This document shows positions 17,908-26,571 of a stretch of DNA of 64,000 nt, one piece after another. The notes beneath the pieces were generated by a model. The model had not been told where the DNA came from, ran no database searches, and saw nothing but the letters and a program-made list of their open reading frames with translations. Made by a program: the position numbers and the translations under genes. Every line of letters begins with the position of its first letter. The stretch's first letter is position 1. Origin of the DNA: Desulfobacteraceae bacterium UBA2245 (GTDB lineage Bacteria > Desulfobacterota > Desulfobacteria > Desulfobacterales > UBA2245); contig DDYB01000012.1 in the NCBI GenBank assembly GCA_002347265.1, positions 1-64,000 of the forward strand, in the 5' to 3' direction.

Positions 17908-19119
17908 TTAAAAGGTTTCCCGGTCCCTGAAGCCCATCAGATAGAGGATGCCGTCCAGCCCCAGTGTGGAGATGGCCTGCTTGGCCGATTCCCGAACAAC
18001 GGGTTTGGCCCGGAAAGCGATTCCAATGCCGGCCCGGCTCAGCATGGGCAGGTCGTTGGCGCCGTCGCCCACGGCGATCACCTGCTGCAAGCGTATGTTT
18101 TCTTTTCCGGCGATTTCTTTCAGCAGTTCGGCCTTCCGGTTTCCGTCGACGATCGGGCCGAGGATGTTTCCGGTCAGCCGGCCGTCGACGATTTCAAGCT
18201 CATTGGCATAAACGTAGTCGATTTGAAGACGCTTTTGCAGATGGCGGCCGAAATAGGTGAACCCGCCGGACAGAATGGCGGTTCTGAAACCCAGGGTCTT
18301 CAAGGTGCCGATAAGTTTTTCAGCGCCCTCGGTGAGCTGAAGACCGGCTGAGACCTTTTGCAGCGCGTCCTCCTCAAGGCCTTTGAGCAGGGCAACCCGG
18401 CTTTTCAGACTGGCCTTAAAATCCAGTTCTCCCTGCATGGCCCTGGCGGTGATTCCGGATACCTGATCCCCGACGCCGGCCGCTTTGGCCAGTTCATCGA
18501 TGACCTCGGATTCGATCAGTGTCGAGTCCATGTCAAAGGCCACCAGCCGGCAGTTTCTGCGGAACAGGGTGTCCTGTTGAAATGCCAGGTCCACGGCCAG
18601 TGTTTCGGCGGCGCCGAAAAGATCGGCCCGCATCCTGTCCGGATTTTCGGGCTGACCCCGCAGGGAAAATTCCACGCAGGCTTTGGACCGGCCGGACGTC
18701 CCGGTCAGAGGGATTCGGCCGGAAAGCCGGCTGATCTGATCGATGTTGAGTTTATTCTGAACCACGATCGAAGTGACGGCCGAAATCTGCTCAGCCGTGA
18801 TCTTCCGGGCCAGCAGGGTGATGATGTAGCGCGGTTTTCCCTGAAGATCGACCCACTGGCGGTAGGTTTCTTCATCAATCGGGGTGAACTGCGTGCTGAC
18901 GCCGAGCTTGTGGGCGCAGAACAGGACGTCTTTCAAGATCGGGGCGGACTCGGATTCGGGCGGCACCTCCACGAGCATTCCCAGAGAAAGCGTGTTGTGG
19001 ATCACCGCCTGACCGATATCCAGAATATTGATCCGGTATCTGGCCAGCATGCCGGTGATCGCCGAGGTCAGGCCCGGTTTGTCCTTGCCGGAAATATTGA
19101 TCAGTATGATTTCTTTCAT
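17908..19119 (-). CDS. serB: Phosphoserine phosphatase with tandem ACT domains
   Basis: This 403-residue enzyme performs the last step of serine synthesis. Two ACT-type regulatory domains come first (about 3-85 and 95-175; ISGKDKPGLTSAITGML and ITLLARKITAEQISAVTSIV). The HAD phosphatase follows, with the nucleophile motif VAFDMDSTLIESEVID, the Ser motif ILSGGFTYFG, a conserved Lys segment, and GDGANDLPMLSRAGIGIAF. ACT domains usually bind an amino acid, so serine feedback is likely by family knowledge. Length matches the long SerB class. Confidence 0.92.
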   Translation of the reverse strand: MKEIILINISGKDKPGLTSAITGMLARYRINILDIGQAVIHNTLSLGMLVEVPPESESAPILKDVLFCAHKLGVSTQFTPIDEETYRQWVDLQGKPRYIITLLARKITAEQISAVTSIVVQNKLNIDQISRLSGRIPLTGTSGRSKACVEFSLRGQPENPDRMRADLFGAAETLAVDLAFQQDTLFRRNCRLVAFDMDSTLIESEVIDELAKAAGVGDQVSGITARAMQGELDFKASLKSRVALLKGLEEDALQKVSAGLQLTEGAEKLIGTLKTLGFRTAILSGGFTYFGRHLQKRLQIDYVYANELEIVDGRLTGNILGPIVDGNRKAELLKEIAGKENIRLQQVIAVGDGANDLPMLSRAGIGIAFRAKPVVRESAKQAISTLGLDGILYLMGFRDRETF

Positions 19120-19163
19120 GGTTTTTCAGCATTCCAGGAAATTTTAATTCCGATTCGCTTAAA

Positions 19164-19309
19164 AGGGTGTTGAAAAACAAGAATCAGGCCGTCAGGCAAG
19201 GCGCGCGGCGATGCGACAAGCGCAGCATATTCTCAAGCATATGTGAGCACTGGCGAGAGTCGTGCAACGCTGCATGGCGGCCTCAGGCGCAGTTTTTCAA
19301 CAGCCTGTT
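19164..19309 (+). repeat. Interspersed ~145-bp repeat, copy 1 (MITE/REPIN-like)
   Basis: The element starts GGGTGTTGAAAAAC and ends GTTTTTCAACAGCCTG, so its ends form imperfect terminal inverted repeats. An inverted, ~85-90% similar copy lies at 44442-44585. Shared internal blocks include GAATCAGGCCGTCAGGCAAGG, CATATGTGAGCACTGG and GGCGGCCTCAGGCGCAG. No ORF is present; it probably is a non-autonomous mobile or REP-type element. Its right end supplies the stop codon of the leftward gene at 19308. Confidence 0.75.
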
Positions 19310-19661
19310 AAGCGGTCTGGTCCTCAGCCGGTCGCCATGCGTGAAGCGTTTCGCAAATCTTCATGAATTCAACCCCGAAATCGCTCGAATAGTCCAGATA
19401 TTCATTGTAGCACATGGGCTTTTCCGCTTCGGATTTGCCTACCATGGCCTGGGGCGGAAAATTAAGGGCCCGGGCAACCTTGTACAGAGCCTGATTGAGA
19501 AATATGCGTTTGAGATGATCGGGCACATCGCGGCTCATGAATTCCCTGCCCGTGGTTAGCACGTGGCGGAGAACCTGATTGGAAAAATCCGTATTCTTCT
19601 TTTCCATGCGGTCTTCAAAACTGTCCTGCTCCTGCGCGGCGGCAGGGTCGTCCTGGCTCAT
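19308..19661 (-). CDS. Hypothetical protein
   Basis: This 117-residue soluble protein has a charged, acidic N-terminus and no membrane segment or recognisable motif. It contains FLNQALYKVARALNFPPQ and ends in a Trp-containing tail. A good AAGGAAG site precedes the ATG, and base use matches the neighbours, so it is likely real. The TAA stop is formed inside the terminal inverted repeat of the adjoining interspersed element, which suggests that insertion of the element may have replaced the original C-terminus. Confidence 0.6.
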   Translation of the reverse strand: MSQDDPAAAQEQDSFEDRMEKKNTDFSNQVLRHVLTTGREFMSRDVPDHLKRIFLNQALYKVARALNFPPQAMVGKSEAEKPMCYNEYLDYSSDFGVEFMKICETLHAWRPAEDQTA

Positions 19662-19780
19662 GGCATCTTCCTTTCAAAAGGTTTAAACGTAAAAATAACG
19701 TTTCGCATCATACGCATGATTCAAAGGCATGACAATATCAAATGCGACGAGGCGGTTTCAAGGCCGTCAGCCGGGCGGCC

Positions 19781-20428
19781 TTACTCGAAATCCTTCAGAA
19801 AAGCATCGGCTTCCCGAATCGATCTCGTCATATCGGCGATCAGCACGTCCACATCGGTTTCAATGCCTTCGGCCTCCTTCTGAAGCGCCCCGATGGCCTG
19901 AGCGTTGAGATTGTGCTTCAGATACAACACATAATCATTGAGCTTTGCAAGCACAGGCTTCATGCGGTCTCTGGCCGCACCGGCGGTCCTGCTCAGCCGG
20001 GCATATCGTTTCTGGGTGTCTTCAAGGGATCGCCGGCTCTGTTGTTTGAAATTTTCATTGGTCATGGCCTTGATCTCATATTCCCATTCCTTGAAAAGAT
20101 CCTTTGCGATACGATCCATCTGGTCGATGCGCTCGTCAATGCCCCGGGCCCGCTCCCGGCACCGGTCGGTGTCGTCTTTGAGCCTGTTGTAGTAAGCTTC
20201 CATGTCTCCGCCGCTGAATCCATAAACCTCCTTGACCCGGGTCAGCGCATCCTTGAACTCTTCGGAGGCTTTTTCCTGATCATCGCGTGCGTATTGGACA
20301 TGGTCTCTGAGAAGATGGCGCTTTTCTTTTCCCAGCTGCTCCCATACCTTGTAATAGGTAGTTTGACATCCCGCCATCACGGCCATTACACATAAAACAG
20401 CAGAAATTTTTAAGCTGAATCGGATCAT
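19781..20428 (-). CDS. DUF2959 family lipoprotein
   Basis: This 215-residue protein has a short signal peptide with lipobox VMAGC (Cys near residue 21) followed by QTTYYKVWEQLGKEKRHLL, the conserved opening of DUF2959 proteins. The rest is helical and highly charged, with heptad spacing, and no catalytic motif. The family has no established function. AGGAGGG precedes the ATG. It sits 119 bases upstream of the small hypothetical gene on the same strand and could be co-transcribed with it. Confidence 0.75.
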   Translation of the reverse strand: MIRFSLKISAVLCVMAVMAGCQTTYYKVWEQLGKEKRHLLRDHVQYARDDQEKASEEFKDALTRVKEVYGFSGGDMEAYYNRLKDDTDRCRERARGIDERIDQMDRIAKDLFKEWEYEIKAMTNENFKQQSRRSLEDTQKRYARLSRTAGAARDRMKPVLAKLNDYVLYLKHNLNAQAIGALQKEAEGIETDVDVLIADMTRSIREADAFLKDFE

Positions 20429-20876
20429 CTTTCCCTCCTCAACCAGCCGGGGCGGTGTGAAAAGCCCCTGGAATCCACACCGTGACGCGGCTGAAAATCG
20501 TTTGTCCTAAACAGACATCCTATATCACGCAAGGCGGCGGACTGTCTATTCCGGTCCGCATTTTGCGCTGATGATGCTTTCAGGGACAGAATCATTTCTC
20601 TTGAAAAGTCCTGATCAGTTGCCGTAAGACGAAACAGCGGGCGATGCGGGTTGTCATATTCTCTGTCCTGAAAAAATTTTCATGCTGTTTCCCGGAACCG
20701 AGGACGGGGTATCCGGTTCACTGATGTCAAAATCCACGTGAAATCGGTTTTTAATTCCTTATGTATAAAATTAACTTATTTATGATAACAATAAGTTTTA
20801 ATGGCAAATGAAACATTTGATGCATCCGCAGGCGGGTGATCGTTTTAATCCCTGAACCAGGTAGGGAGATTCAATT
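20429..20876. other. Intergenic region between divergent lipoprotein and exporter genes
   Basis: No gene is seen in these 448 bases. An 8-bp perfect inverted repeat with a 9-nt spacer (AACTTATT at 20773-20780, AATAAGTT at 20790-20797) lies in an AT-rich stretch ahead of the exporter gene and may be an operator. Confidence 0.35.
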
Positions 20877-21773
20877 CTGAACAAGAGAAAATCCTTTGAA
20901 CTCAAACCGGGAAACCGGCTGGGGGCGGCCGCCCTGTGCGTGCTGGTCGCCGCCATGGGATTTGCGGCAATGGCCGCCATGATCAAACTGGTTTCGCCGA
21001 TTCTGCCGAACCCGATGATCGTGTTTGCCCGGAACCTTTTCGCCCTGATCGCGCTGCTGCCCTGGATCCGGTTTCACCATCACGGCCTGAGCCTTCGAAC
21101 CGGCTGTTTCCGGTACCACCTGATTCGATCCGTGTCGGGCCTTGCGGCCATGTACCTGTTTTTTTACACCATCGGGCACATGCAACTGGGAGAGGCCGTA
21201 TTGCTGGGATTTACCTCTCCGCTGTTCATTCCCCTGATTGCCTGGATCTGGATCAAGGAGCCTCTTTCCGCCAGGATCTGGGGGGCTGTGGGTGTGGGTT
21301 TTGCCGGCGTGGTTCTGATCATGAGGCCGGCCAGTGGGGTTTTTCAGCCAATCGCGCTGCTGGGATTGATGGCCGGCGCGTTTGCGGCCATTGCCATGGT
21401 GAGCATTCGGCGCATGTCGGCATCTGAACCCGCGGTTCGAATCGTTTTTTATTTCAGCCTGCTTTCCACGGTAATTTCGGCAATTCCGGCGCTGAGCGAC
21501 TGGCAGCAGCCCAGCACGGACATGCTGGCCACTCTGGCCCTGATCGGCATGCTGGCCGCCTGGTCCCAGCTCATGCTGACAAAGGCTTACAGCCTTGCGC
21601 CCGCGGCCCAGGTCGGCGTGTTCGGATATTCCAATGTGGTGTTTTCCTCGCTGATCGGCTGGATGTTCTGGGAAGAACGCCTGTATCTGACCACCATTAT
21701 CGGGGCGGTTTTAATCGCGTTGGCCGGGGTGATGACCTCGTTTGCGGCCCGAAAGAGACATCTCGTCCGCTGA
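20877..21773 (+). CDS. EamA/DMT superfamily exporter
   Basis: This ~298-residue membrane protein has ten hydrophobic helices in two EamA halves, typical of drug/metabolite exporters. Conserved features include a first helix rich in Ala/Met/Gly, ARNLFALIALLP, YTIGHMQLGEAVLLGFTSPLF and the mirrored second-half VFGYSNVVFSSLIGWMFWEE. No ATG is placed to include the first helix; the first GTG (20940) falls inside it. The frame runs back to a TAG at 20862, and AGGGAG at 20863-20868 is spaced for CTG at 20877 (or ATT at 20874). A non-ATG start at 20877 is therefore proposed. The substrate is unknown. Confidence 0.8.
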   Translation: MNKRKSFELKPGNRLGAAALCVLVAAMGFAAMAAMIKLVSPILPNPMIVFARNLFALIALLPWIRFHHHGLSLRTGCFRYHLIRSVSGLAAMYLFFYTIGHMQLGEAVLLGFTSPLFIPLIAWIWIKEPLSARIWGAVGVGFAGVVLIMRPASGVFQPIALLGLMAGAFAAIAMVSIRRMSASEPAVRIVFYFSLLSTVISAIPALSDWQQPSTDMLATLALIGMLAAWSQLMLTKAYSLAPAAQVGVFGYSNVVFSSLIGWMFWEERLYLTTIIGAVLIALAGVMTSFAARKRHLVR

Positions 21774-21993
21774 ATTTCAGCATGCGTGTATTTTTTCCTT
21801 GCACTGATCGCAAATCCGTGGCACCCATACCCACTTTTAAAATGAAACGGGTATTTTTGAATGTTGAAAGCCGTCCGCCAGTTTAAATATTTCTGCCTCA
21901 AGCCTTTCCTCGAAGCATAAATCCCCCTTACAACCGTATCCATGATGTCCGGAACTTCCGGAATTATGTAAATATTTTAAGGTATTGAATCAT

Positions 21994-23853
21994 ATGAAAA
22001 CAAAACAATTGAACCAGTTTCAAAAAAACGAAGCCATCAGAAATATCGCGATCATCGCCCATGTCGACCACGGCAAGACCACCCTGGTGGATGCCATTTT
22101 CCGGCAGAGCGGACTTTTCAGGCCGGGCATGGATGTGGATGAATGCATCATGGACAGCATGGATCTGGAGCGTGAAAGAGGCATCACCATCGCCGCCAAG
22201 AACTGTTCAGTGCAGTGGAAGGGCGTAAAGATCAACATCCTCGACACGCCCGGTCATGCGGATTTCAGCGGCGAGGTCGAACGCGCCCTTTCCATGGTGG
22301 ACGGCGCCATTCTGCTGGTGGACGCTTCCGAAGGGCCGCTTCCCCAGACCCGTTTCGTGCTCAAGAAAGCCCTGGAAAAGGGCCTCAAACTCATCGTGGT
22401 GATCAATAAAATCGACCGGAAAGACGCCCGTCCGGATGAGATTCTCGATGAGATCTACGATCTTTTCATCGATCTGGATGCCGACGAGGAGCAGCTGGAT
22501 TTCCCTTATCTGTACGCCATCGGAAGGGACGGTATCGCCAAAAAGGATCTGAACGAAGAAAGCCAAGATCTTCACGTTCTCTTTCAAACCATTCTCGAAC
22601 AGATTCCGGCGCCTGAATACGATCCGGCGGAGCCTTTTCAGATGCTGGTTTCCGATCTGGGATATTCGGACTATCTGGGCAGACTTGCCATCGGAAAGGT
22701 TCGCAATGGAAAGGCCCAGGCCAACGAAATCATGGTCTGCATCAATGACCGGAATGAAAACATGCCGTTTAAGATATCCAAGCTGCAGATCTATGAGGGC
22801 ATGAAACTCACCGAGGTCGATAGTGCGGATACCGGCGACATCGTGGTGCTTTCCGGAATCGAGGATGTCATGATCGGCGATACGATCTGCATCCGGCAGT
22901 TTCCCAAACCCCTGACGCGCATCACCGTCGATGAACCGACGATTTCCATGGAATTCACGATCAACACCTCTCCCTTCAGCGGCAAAGAGGGAAGGATCGT
23001 CCAGTCCGGAAAGATCCGCGAGCGCCTGATCAAGGAGACCTTGAAGAATGTGGCCATCCGTTTTGAACAGACCGAGGACAAAGAACGATTTATCGTCAAG
23101 GGCCGGGGCGAGTTTCAGATGGCCATTCTGATCGAAACCATGCGGCGCGAGGGATTTGAGGTGAGCGTCGGCCGTCCCAAGGTCATTTACAAACGTGAAA
23201 ACGGCAGGAAGCTTGAACCCATCGAAAGACTTTTTGTGGATTGCGAAGAGAACTTTCTGGGAATCGTGACCGAAAAAATGTCCCTGAGAAAGGGCCGGCT
23301 GACCAACCTGGTCAACAAGGGAAGCGGAAGAATACGGGCCGAGTTCTCCATTCCATCCCGGTCCCTGATCGGTTACCGGAATGAGTTTCTGACGGACACA
23401 CGGGGAACCGGCATTCTGAACACCCTTTTTTCGGGATACGAGGAGTTCCGCGGCGAGTTTCCCACGCGGTTTACCGGATCCATCGTCTCGGACCGGCAGG
23501 GAAAAGCCGTCGCCTATGCCCTTTTTCACCTGGAACCCAGAGGACGCCTTTTCATCGAACCCGGTGAAATGGTCTACGAGGGCATGATCATCGGGGAGCA
23601 CAGCAAGGACTCGGACATCAACGTGAATCCCGTCAAGGAAAAGAAGCTCACCAACATGCGGGCTGCGGGAAAGGATGAGAACACGGTCTGCTCGCCGGTT
23701 CAGCCCATGACTCTGGAACGGGCGATCAACTTCATTCGGGACGACGAGATGGTGGAGGTGACGCCCAAATCCATCCGGCTGCACAAGCGGGTGCTCTCCG
23801 CCCAGAAACGATACACGATGCGTTCGGCGACGTACAAGCAGGGGGAGGAGTAG
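21994..23853 (+). CDS. typA: Ribosome-associated GTPase TypA/BipA
   Basis: This 619-residue translational GTPase of the EF-G-like class has G1 AHVDHGKTTL, the switch region ERGITIAAKNC, G3 DTPGHADF, G4 VINKIDR and G5 within LYAIGRDG. It is followed by domain II, the domain III/V segments KGRGEFQMAILIETMRREG and RSLIGYRNEFLTDTRGTG, and the BipA-specific C-terminus (EPGEMVYEGMIIGEHSKDSD, KNMRAAGKDE-like, SIRLHKRVL). BipA aids ribosome assembly and stress adaptation. A TTG three codons upstream is possible; the ATG is used, with a weak AAGG upstream. It marks the last clear core gene before the accessory region. Confidence 0.95.
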   Translation: MKTKQLNQFQKNEAIRNIAIIAHVDHGKTTLVDAIFRQSGLFRPGMDVDECIMDSMDLERERGITIAAKNCSVQWKGVKINILDTPGHADFSGEVERALSMVDGAILLVDASEGPLPQTRFVLKKALEKGLKLIVVINKIDRKDARPDEILDEIYDLFIDLDADEEQLDFPYLYAIGRDGIAKKDLNEESQDLHVLFQTILEQIPAPEYDPAEPFQMLVSDLGYSDYLGRLAIGKVRNGKAQANEIMVCINDRNENMPFKISKLQIYEGMKLTEVDSADTGDIVVLSGIEDVMIGDTICIRQFPKPLTRITVDEPTISMEFTINTSPFSGKEGRIVQSGKIRERLIKETLKNVAIRFEQTEDKERFIVKGRGEFQMAILIETMRREGFEVSVGRPKVIYKRENGRKLEPIERLFVDCEENFLGIVTEKMSLRKGRLTNLVNKGSGRIRAEFSIPSRSLIGYRNEFLTDTRGTGILNTLFSGYEEFRGEFPTRFTGSIVSDRQGKAVAYALFHLEPRGRLFIEPGEMVYEGMIIGEHSKDSDINVNPVKEKKLTNMRAAGKDENTVCSPVQPMTLERAINFIRDDEMVEVTPKSIRLHKRVLSAQKRYTMRSATYKQGEE

Positions 23854-24312
23854 ACGGCGTTCCGGCGCTCAGAACCCCGGAAGTCTGAATTTTAAGGTCA
23901 CATCGTCGGTATTTCGATTGATCTGAATCATGCGGCCGTCATCCGCGTCTTGAGCAACGGTTATTTCAACGACCTCAAAGCAAAGAGGAGGGGTCGGCGC
24001 GGAAAGGGCGAAAAATTTCGACCGGCATCGGCCTGGCATTAAAAAACAGCCGGCATCTGATTCGTTTTACGCCTCTTCTGTGGAACTCTTTGTTGATGCC
24101 TTCTTATCCCTTTATTCCCTATGGATGGCGGCCAACTCCTGATGGATCTTCTGATTTTCTGCAAGGCGGGCAGAAGGGCTGACGATATTTTGACCCCGGG
24201 GTATCCGTGATCTCATTCTCAATAATGACGGCGAATATTAGACTCTTCATAATCCCAATTTCACATTGTTGACAAAATAAAAAATTTTATCTTATTTAGC
24301 ATGTTCGATTGG
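23854..24312. other. Gene-free stretch at the core/accessory boundary
   Basis: No supported gene is seen in these 459 bases. The second half becomes AT-rich (for example around 24240-24310). This is where core genome style gives way to the accessory region, so an island junction could lie here, but no direct repeat or tRNA gene was found to prove it. Confidence 0.3.
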
Positions 24313-24639
24313 CTAATAAAACTGGCTGTAGAATACCCTTGTCCACTTTAACCTTTTGAACAGTTTCCACCATGGTGGAGGCGTAGATGGACATTCAGCG
24401 AGCAAAGGAAAGGGCGAACCGCATACAGAGCAGCGGCCTTTGATTGCACAGTCTGAGCAAAGAACGGCATAGCATTCGCCACAGATCCCCATAGGTTTAA
24501 TTACACTTACTATATCTCCACGAACGAATGGCCTCATATTAGTCGAAACATTCTCAAGACCATGTGAGATAGAAGAACTCCCACATCGAACACAACGAAG
24601 CGTTGAACCAAACACACAAGGAAGCCTTGAACCAAACAT
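24313..24639 (-). CDS. Small cysteine-rich, zinc-ribbon-like protein
   Basis: This 108-residue protein has paired cysteine knuckles: CVRCG near residue 16, then CGECYAVLCSDC and CSVCG in the middle, a layout suggesting two or more zinc sites. The C-terminal 20 residues are basic and aromatic (WWKLFKRLKWTRVFY). AAGGAG precedes the ATG with good spacing. No function is recognised; it could bind nucleic acid or a partner protein. It lies downstream of the TPR gene on the same strand, 138 bases away. Confidence 0.6.
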   Translation of the reverse strand: MFGSRLPCVFGSTLRCVRCGSSSISHGLENVSTNMRPFVRGDIVSVIKPMGICGECYAVLCSDCAIKGRCSVCGSPFPLLAECPSTPPPWWKLFKRLKWTRVFYSQFY

Positions 24640-24777
24640 TCTTTATCTCCTTTCGTTGATATAATTTTGTGTGTAATTGAAAGCTGGTTCTGTCTAACCA
24701 ATATAAGCAATCAAAATCCCACATCTTCAGGGGCTTTTTAATAATTCATGTCCAGTCTTTCAGATAGCCAATTGTTT

Positions 24778-26394
24778 TCATTGGTGGTTCAAGAAATAAT
24801 ATAACAACCAGATGATTAGAATCATGCCTAAAAACAACTTGCCAAAGAATTTTATGAAAAACCGGACTGGCGGTAATATATAAAGTAATTTAGGCAAATT
24901 ACCGAACTTTTCCGTCGGGTTACAGAATTGCTGTTTCTCAGCCGCGCTGGGCTGAGCTTGCTGGACGATGAGCTTAGGAAGCTCTACGTTTATGTGCTTC
25001 AGTTGCTCTTCCACTATTTCTGCCAGCGACAAAAGGGCGGGGTCAGTCCGAGAAGGGATTATTACCAAACGTCGGTACCAATCTCTTATTGCCGTCAACT
25101 TCCCGGATCTCAGCATGGTGAGAATCAGAATTCGGGCAGCGTCCCGTTTGAATGCACCCTGGGCGTTTACAACTGCATAGAGCATCCCTATCAAGGCGAC
25201 TTCGAAGAGGCTATGGTCTCGGGATCGCATTCCTGCCAGGATCCGCCCAACAGTTTCAGGGGTGAAATCGGACGTAAGTTCCGCCATGACGGCATGGGCT
25301 CCCTGCGGCGTCTTCAGGTCCATGAGCCTCAGCAGGAGGCCATTTACCAATTTATCCACTGGACCATATCCACCAATTTCCTCGTCGGAAACGGTGTCGG
25401 CGGCTTTCAGGAATGCAAAAGAATATTGGGGCAAGTCTTTGGCAGTTAGGGGTTGCGGAGGATGGGTCGCCTGTTTGATAATGCCTTCGGCCAAGGCGAT
25501 GTCGCTCTTATAGTTTGTGCCTTGGGCCACTTCCAAGGCTTTTCGGGCCATAGCCAAGGCCTCGTCGTATTTCTTCTGCTTTAAGCGGACATCGCCCTTG
25601 TTTGTCCATGGCTTTGGGTAGCCTTGAGGCCTAAGGCTAATGGCACGGTCTGCGCAAGCGTCTGCCTCGTCAAAACGGTGCAGCAGAGAGCACCAGCCAG
25701 ACTTGAAGTTCCACATCTCTGCGTCATATTCATCCAGCCGAAGGATTTCGTCCAGTTCCTTTACGGCCTCCTGTAAGGCAAGGCGCTTCTCCGGTGACAC
25801 TGGCTCCAGCACTGCCTGACGCCGGTTGGCGGCAATTTTGTCCAACTCCCGCAGACACTTTGCACGGGTCTTACGTGTACTCAACTCAATTTCACCGCCC
25901 ATTTCCTTCGCATAGTATAATGAGAGTCCGGATAAGGCTGCGGCCGCACCATAATTCTTGTGCTCCTCGGCGAACGCAACACGAAGATGTAACGTTTCCC
26001 AAAACTTGATCCCTTCACTCAACGACTGATTAATCAATTCAACTTGTTTCTGAAAATTCCGGTCCTTGGGGTTCAGCGGCAATGCGATTTCTGCCAATTC
26101 GTGAAATTCCTCAGCCGATCTGGCCAACAGAGTCACATTTTTGGCCGCGGCCGGGTCGTTTTGTCTCCAGCGGAAGGCTTTTTTGAAAAGCTTTCCGGCA
26201 TGTTCGCCCTGGCCAATATAATCCATTCTCACAAAAGCTTCAGCCTGAGCGACGTCAGGGTCTTCTGGAAAAATCCGGGATAGATCTTCTAAGCGCTGTA
26301 GAGCCAGACGCACCCGGCCGTGGCGGGCATCGAAGTGAGCTCGAGTGATACTGGTCATTTTATTGTCCGGGGTCCACTGGAACAAAGAACTCAT
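24778..26394 (-). CDS. TPR-repeat protein with C-terminal membrane anchor
   Basis: This 538-residue protein has helical tetratricopeptide-like repeats at residues ~10-110 and ~200-310 (for example AEMWNFKSGWCSLLHRFDEADACADRAISLRP is one unit by pattern). A charged helical middle follows, and then one hydrophobic segment at the extreme C-terminus (about 512-534) preceded by basic and aromatic residues. This predicts a tail-anchored cytoplasmic protein. GGAGG before the ATG at 26394 fixes the start ten codons inside the longer frame. It lies 177 bases downstream of the large STAND gene on the same strand and may act with it. Role unknown. Confidence 0.65.
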   Translation of the reverse strand: MSSLFQWTPDNKMTSITRAHFDARHGRVRLALQRLEDLSRIFPEDPDVAQAEAFVRMDYIGQGEHAGKLFKKAFRWRQNDPAAAKNVTLLARSAEEFHELAEIALPLNPKDRNFQKQVELINQSLSEGIKFWETLHLRVAFAEEHKNYGAAAALSGLSLYYAKEMGGEIELSTRKTRAKCLRELDKIAANRRQAVLEPVSPEKRLALQEAVKELDEILRLDEYDAEMWNFKSGWCSLLHRFDEADACADRAISLRPQGYPKPWTNKGDVRLKQKKYDEALAMARKALEVAQGTNYKSDIALAEGIIKQATHPPQPLTAKDLPQYSFAFLKAADTVSDEEIGGYGPVDKLVNGLLLRLMDLKTPQGAHAVMAELTSDFTPETVGRILAGMRSRDHSLFEVALIGMLYAVVNAQGAFKRDAARILILTMLRSGKLTAIRDWYRRLVIIPSRTDPALLSLAEIVEEQLKHINVELPKLIVQQAQPSAAEKQQFCNPTEKFGNLPKLLYILPPVRFFIKFFGKLFLGMILIIWLLYYFLNHQ

Positions 26395-26571
26395 CCAAGC
26401 CTCCATATAAAAAAAGGGAAACAAAATCTTTGAATGTTATCGGGGGTAGAGCTCAGGCATCAGGGCTTCCGATCCCGTTTAACCACCACAAGACTTCGTA
26501 GCTGACCTCTCATGTTTTCCCGTTTCCACCAACACACCTCACTCAAAGCAGATTGTTTCTCTCACTCCCGG

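Noticed and set aside
22207..23784. 525-codon frame antisense to typA
   Set aside because: It mirrors typA exactly; composition (His, Asp, Phe rich) is typical of a shadow frame, and typA is unmistakable.
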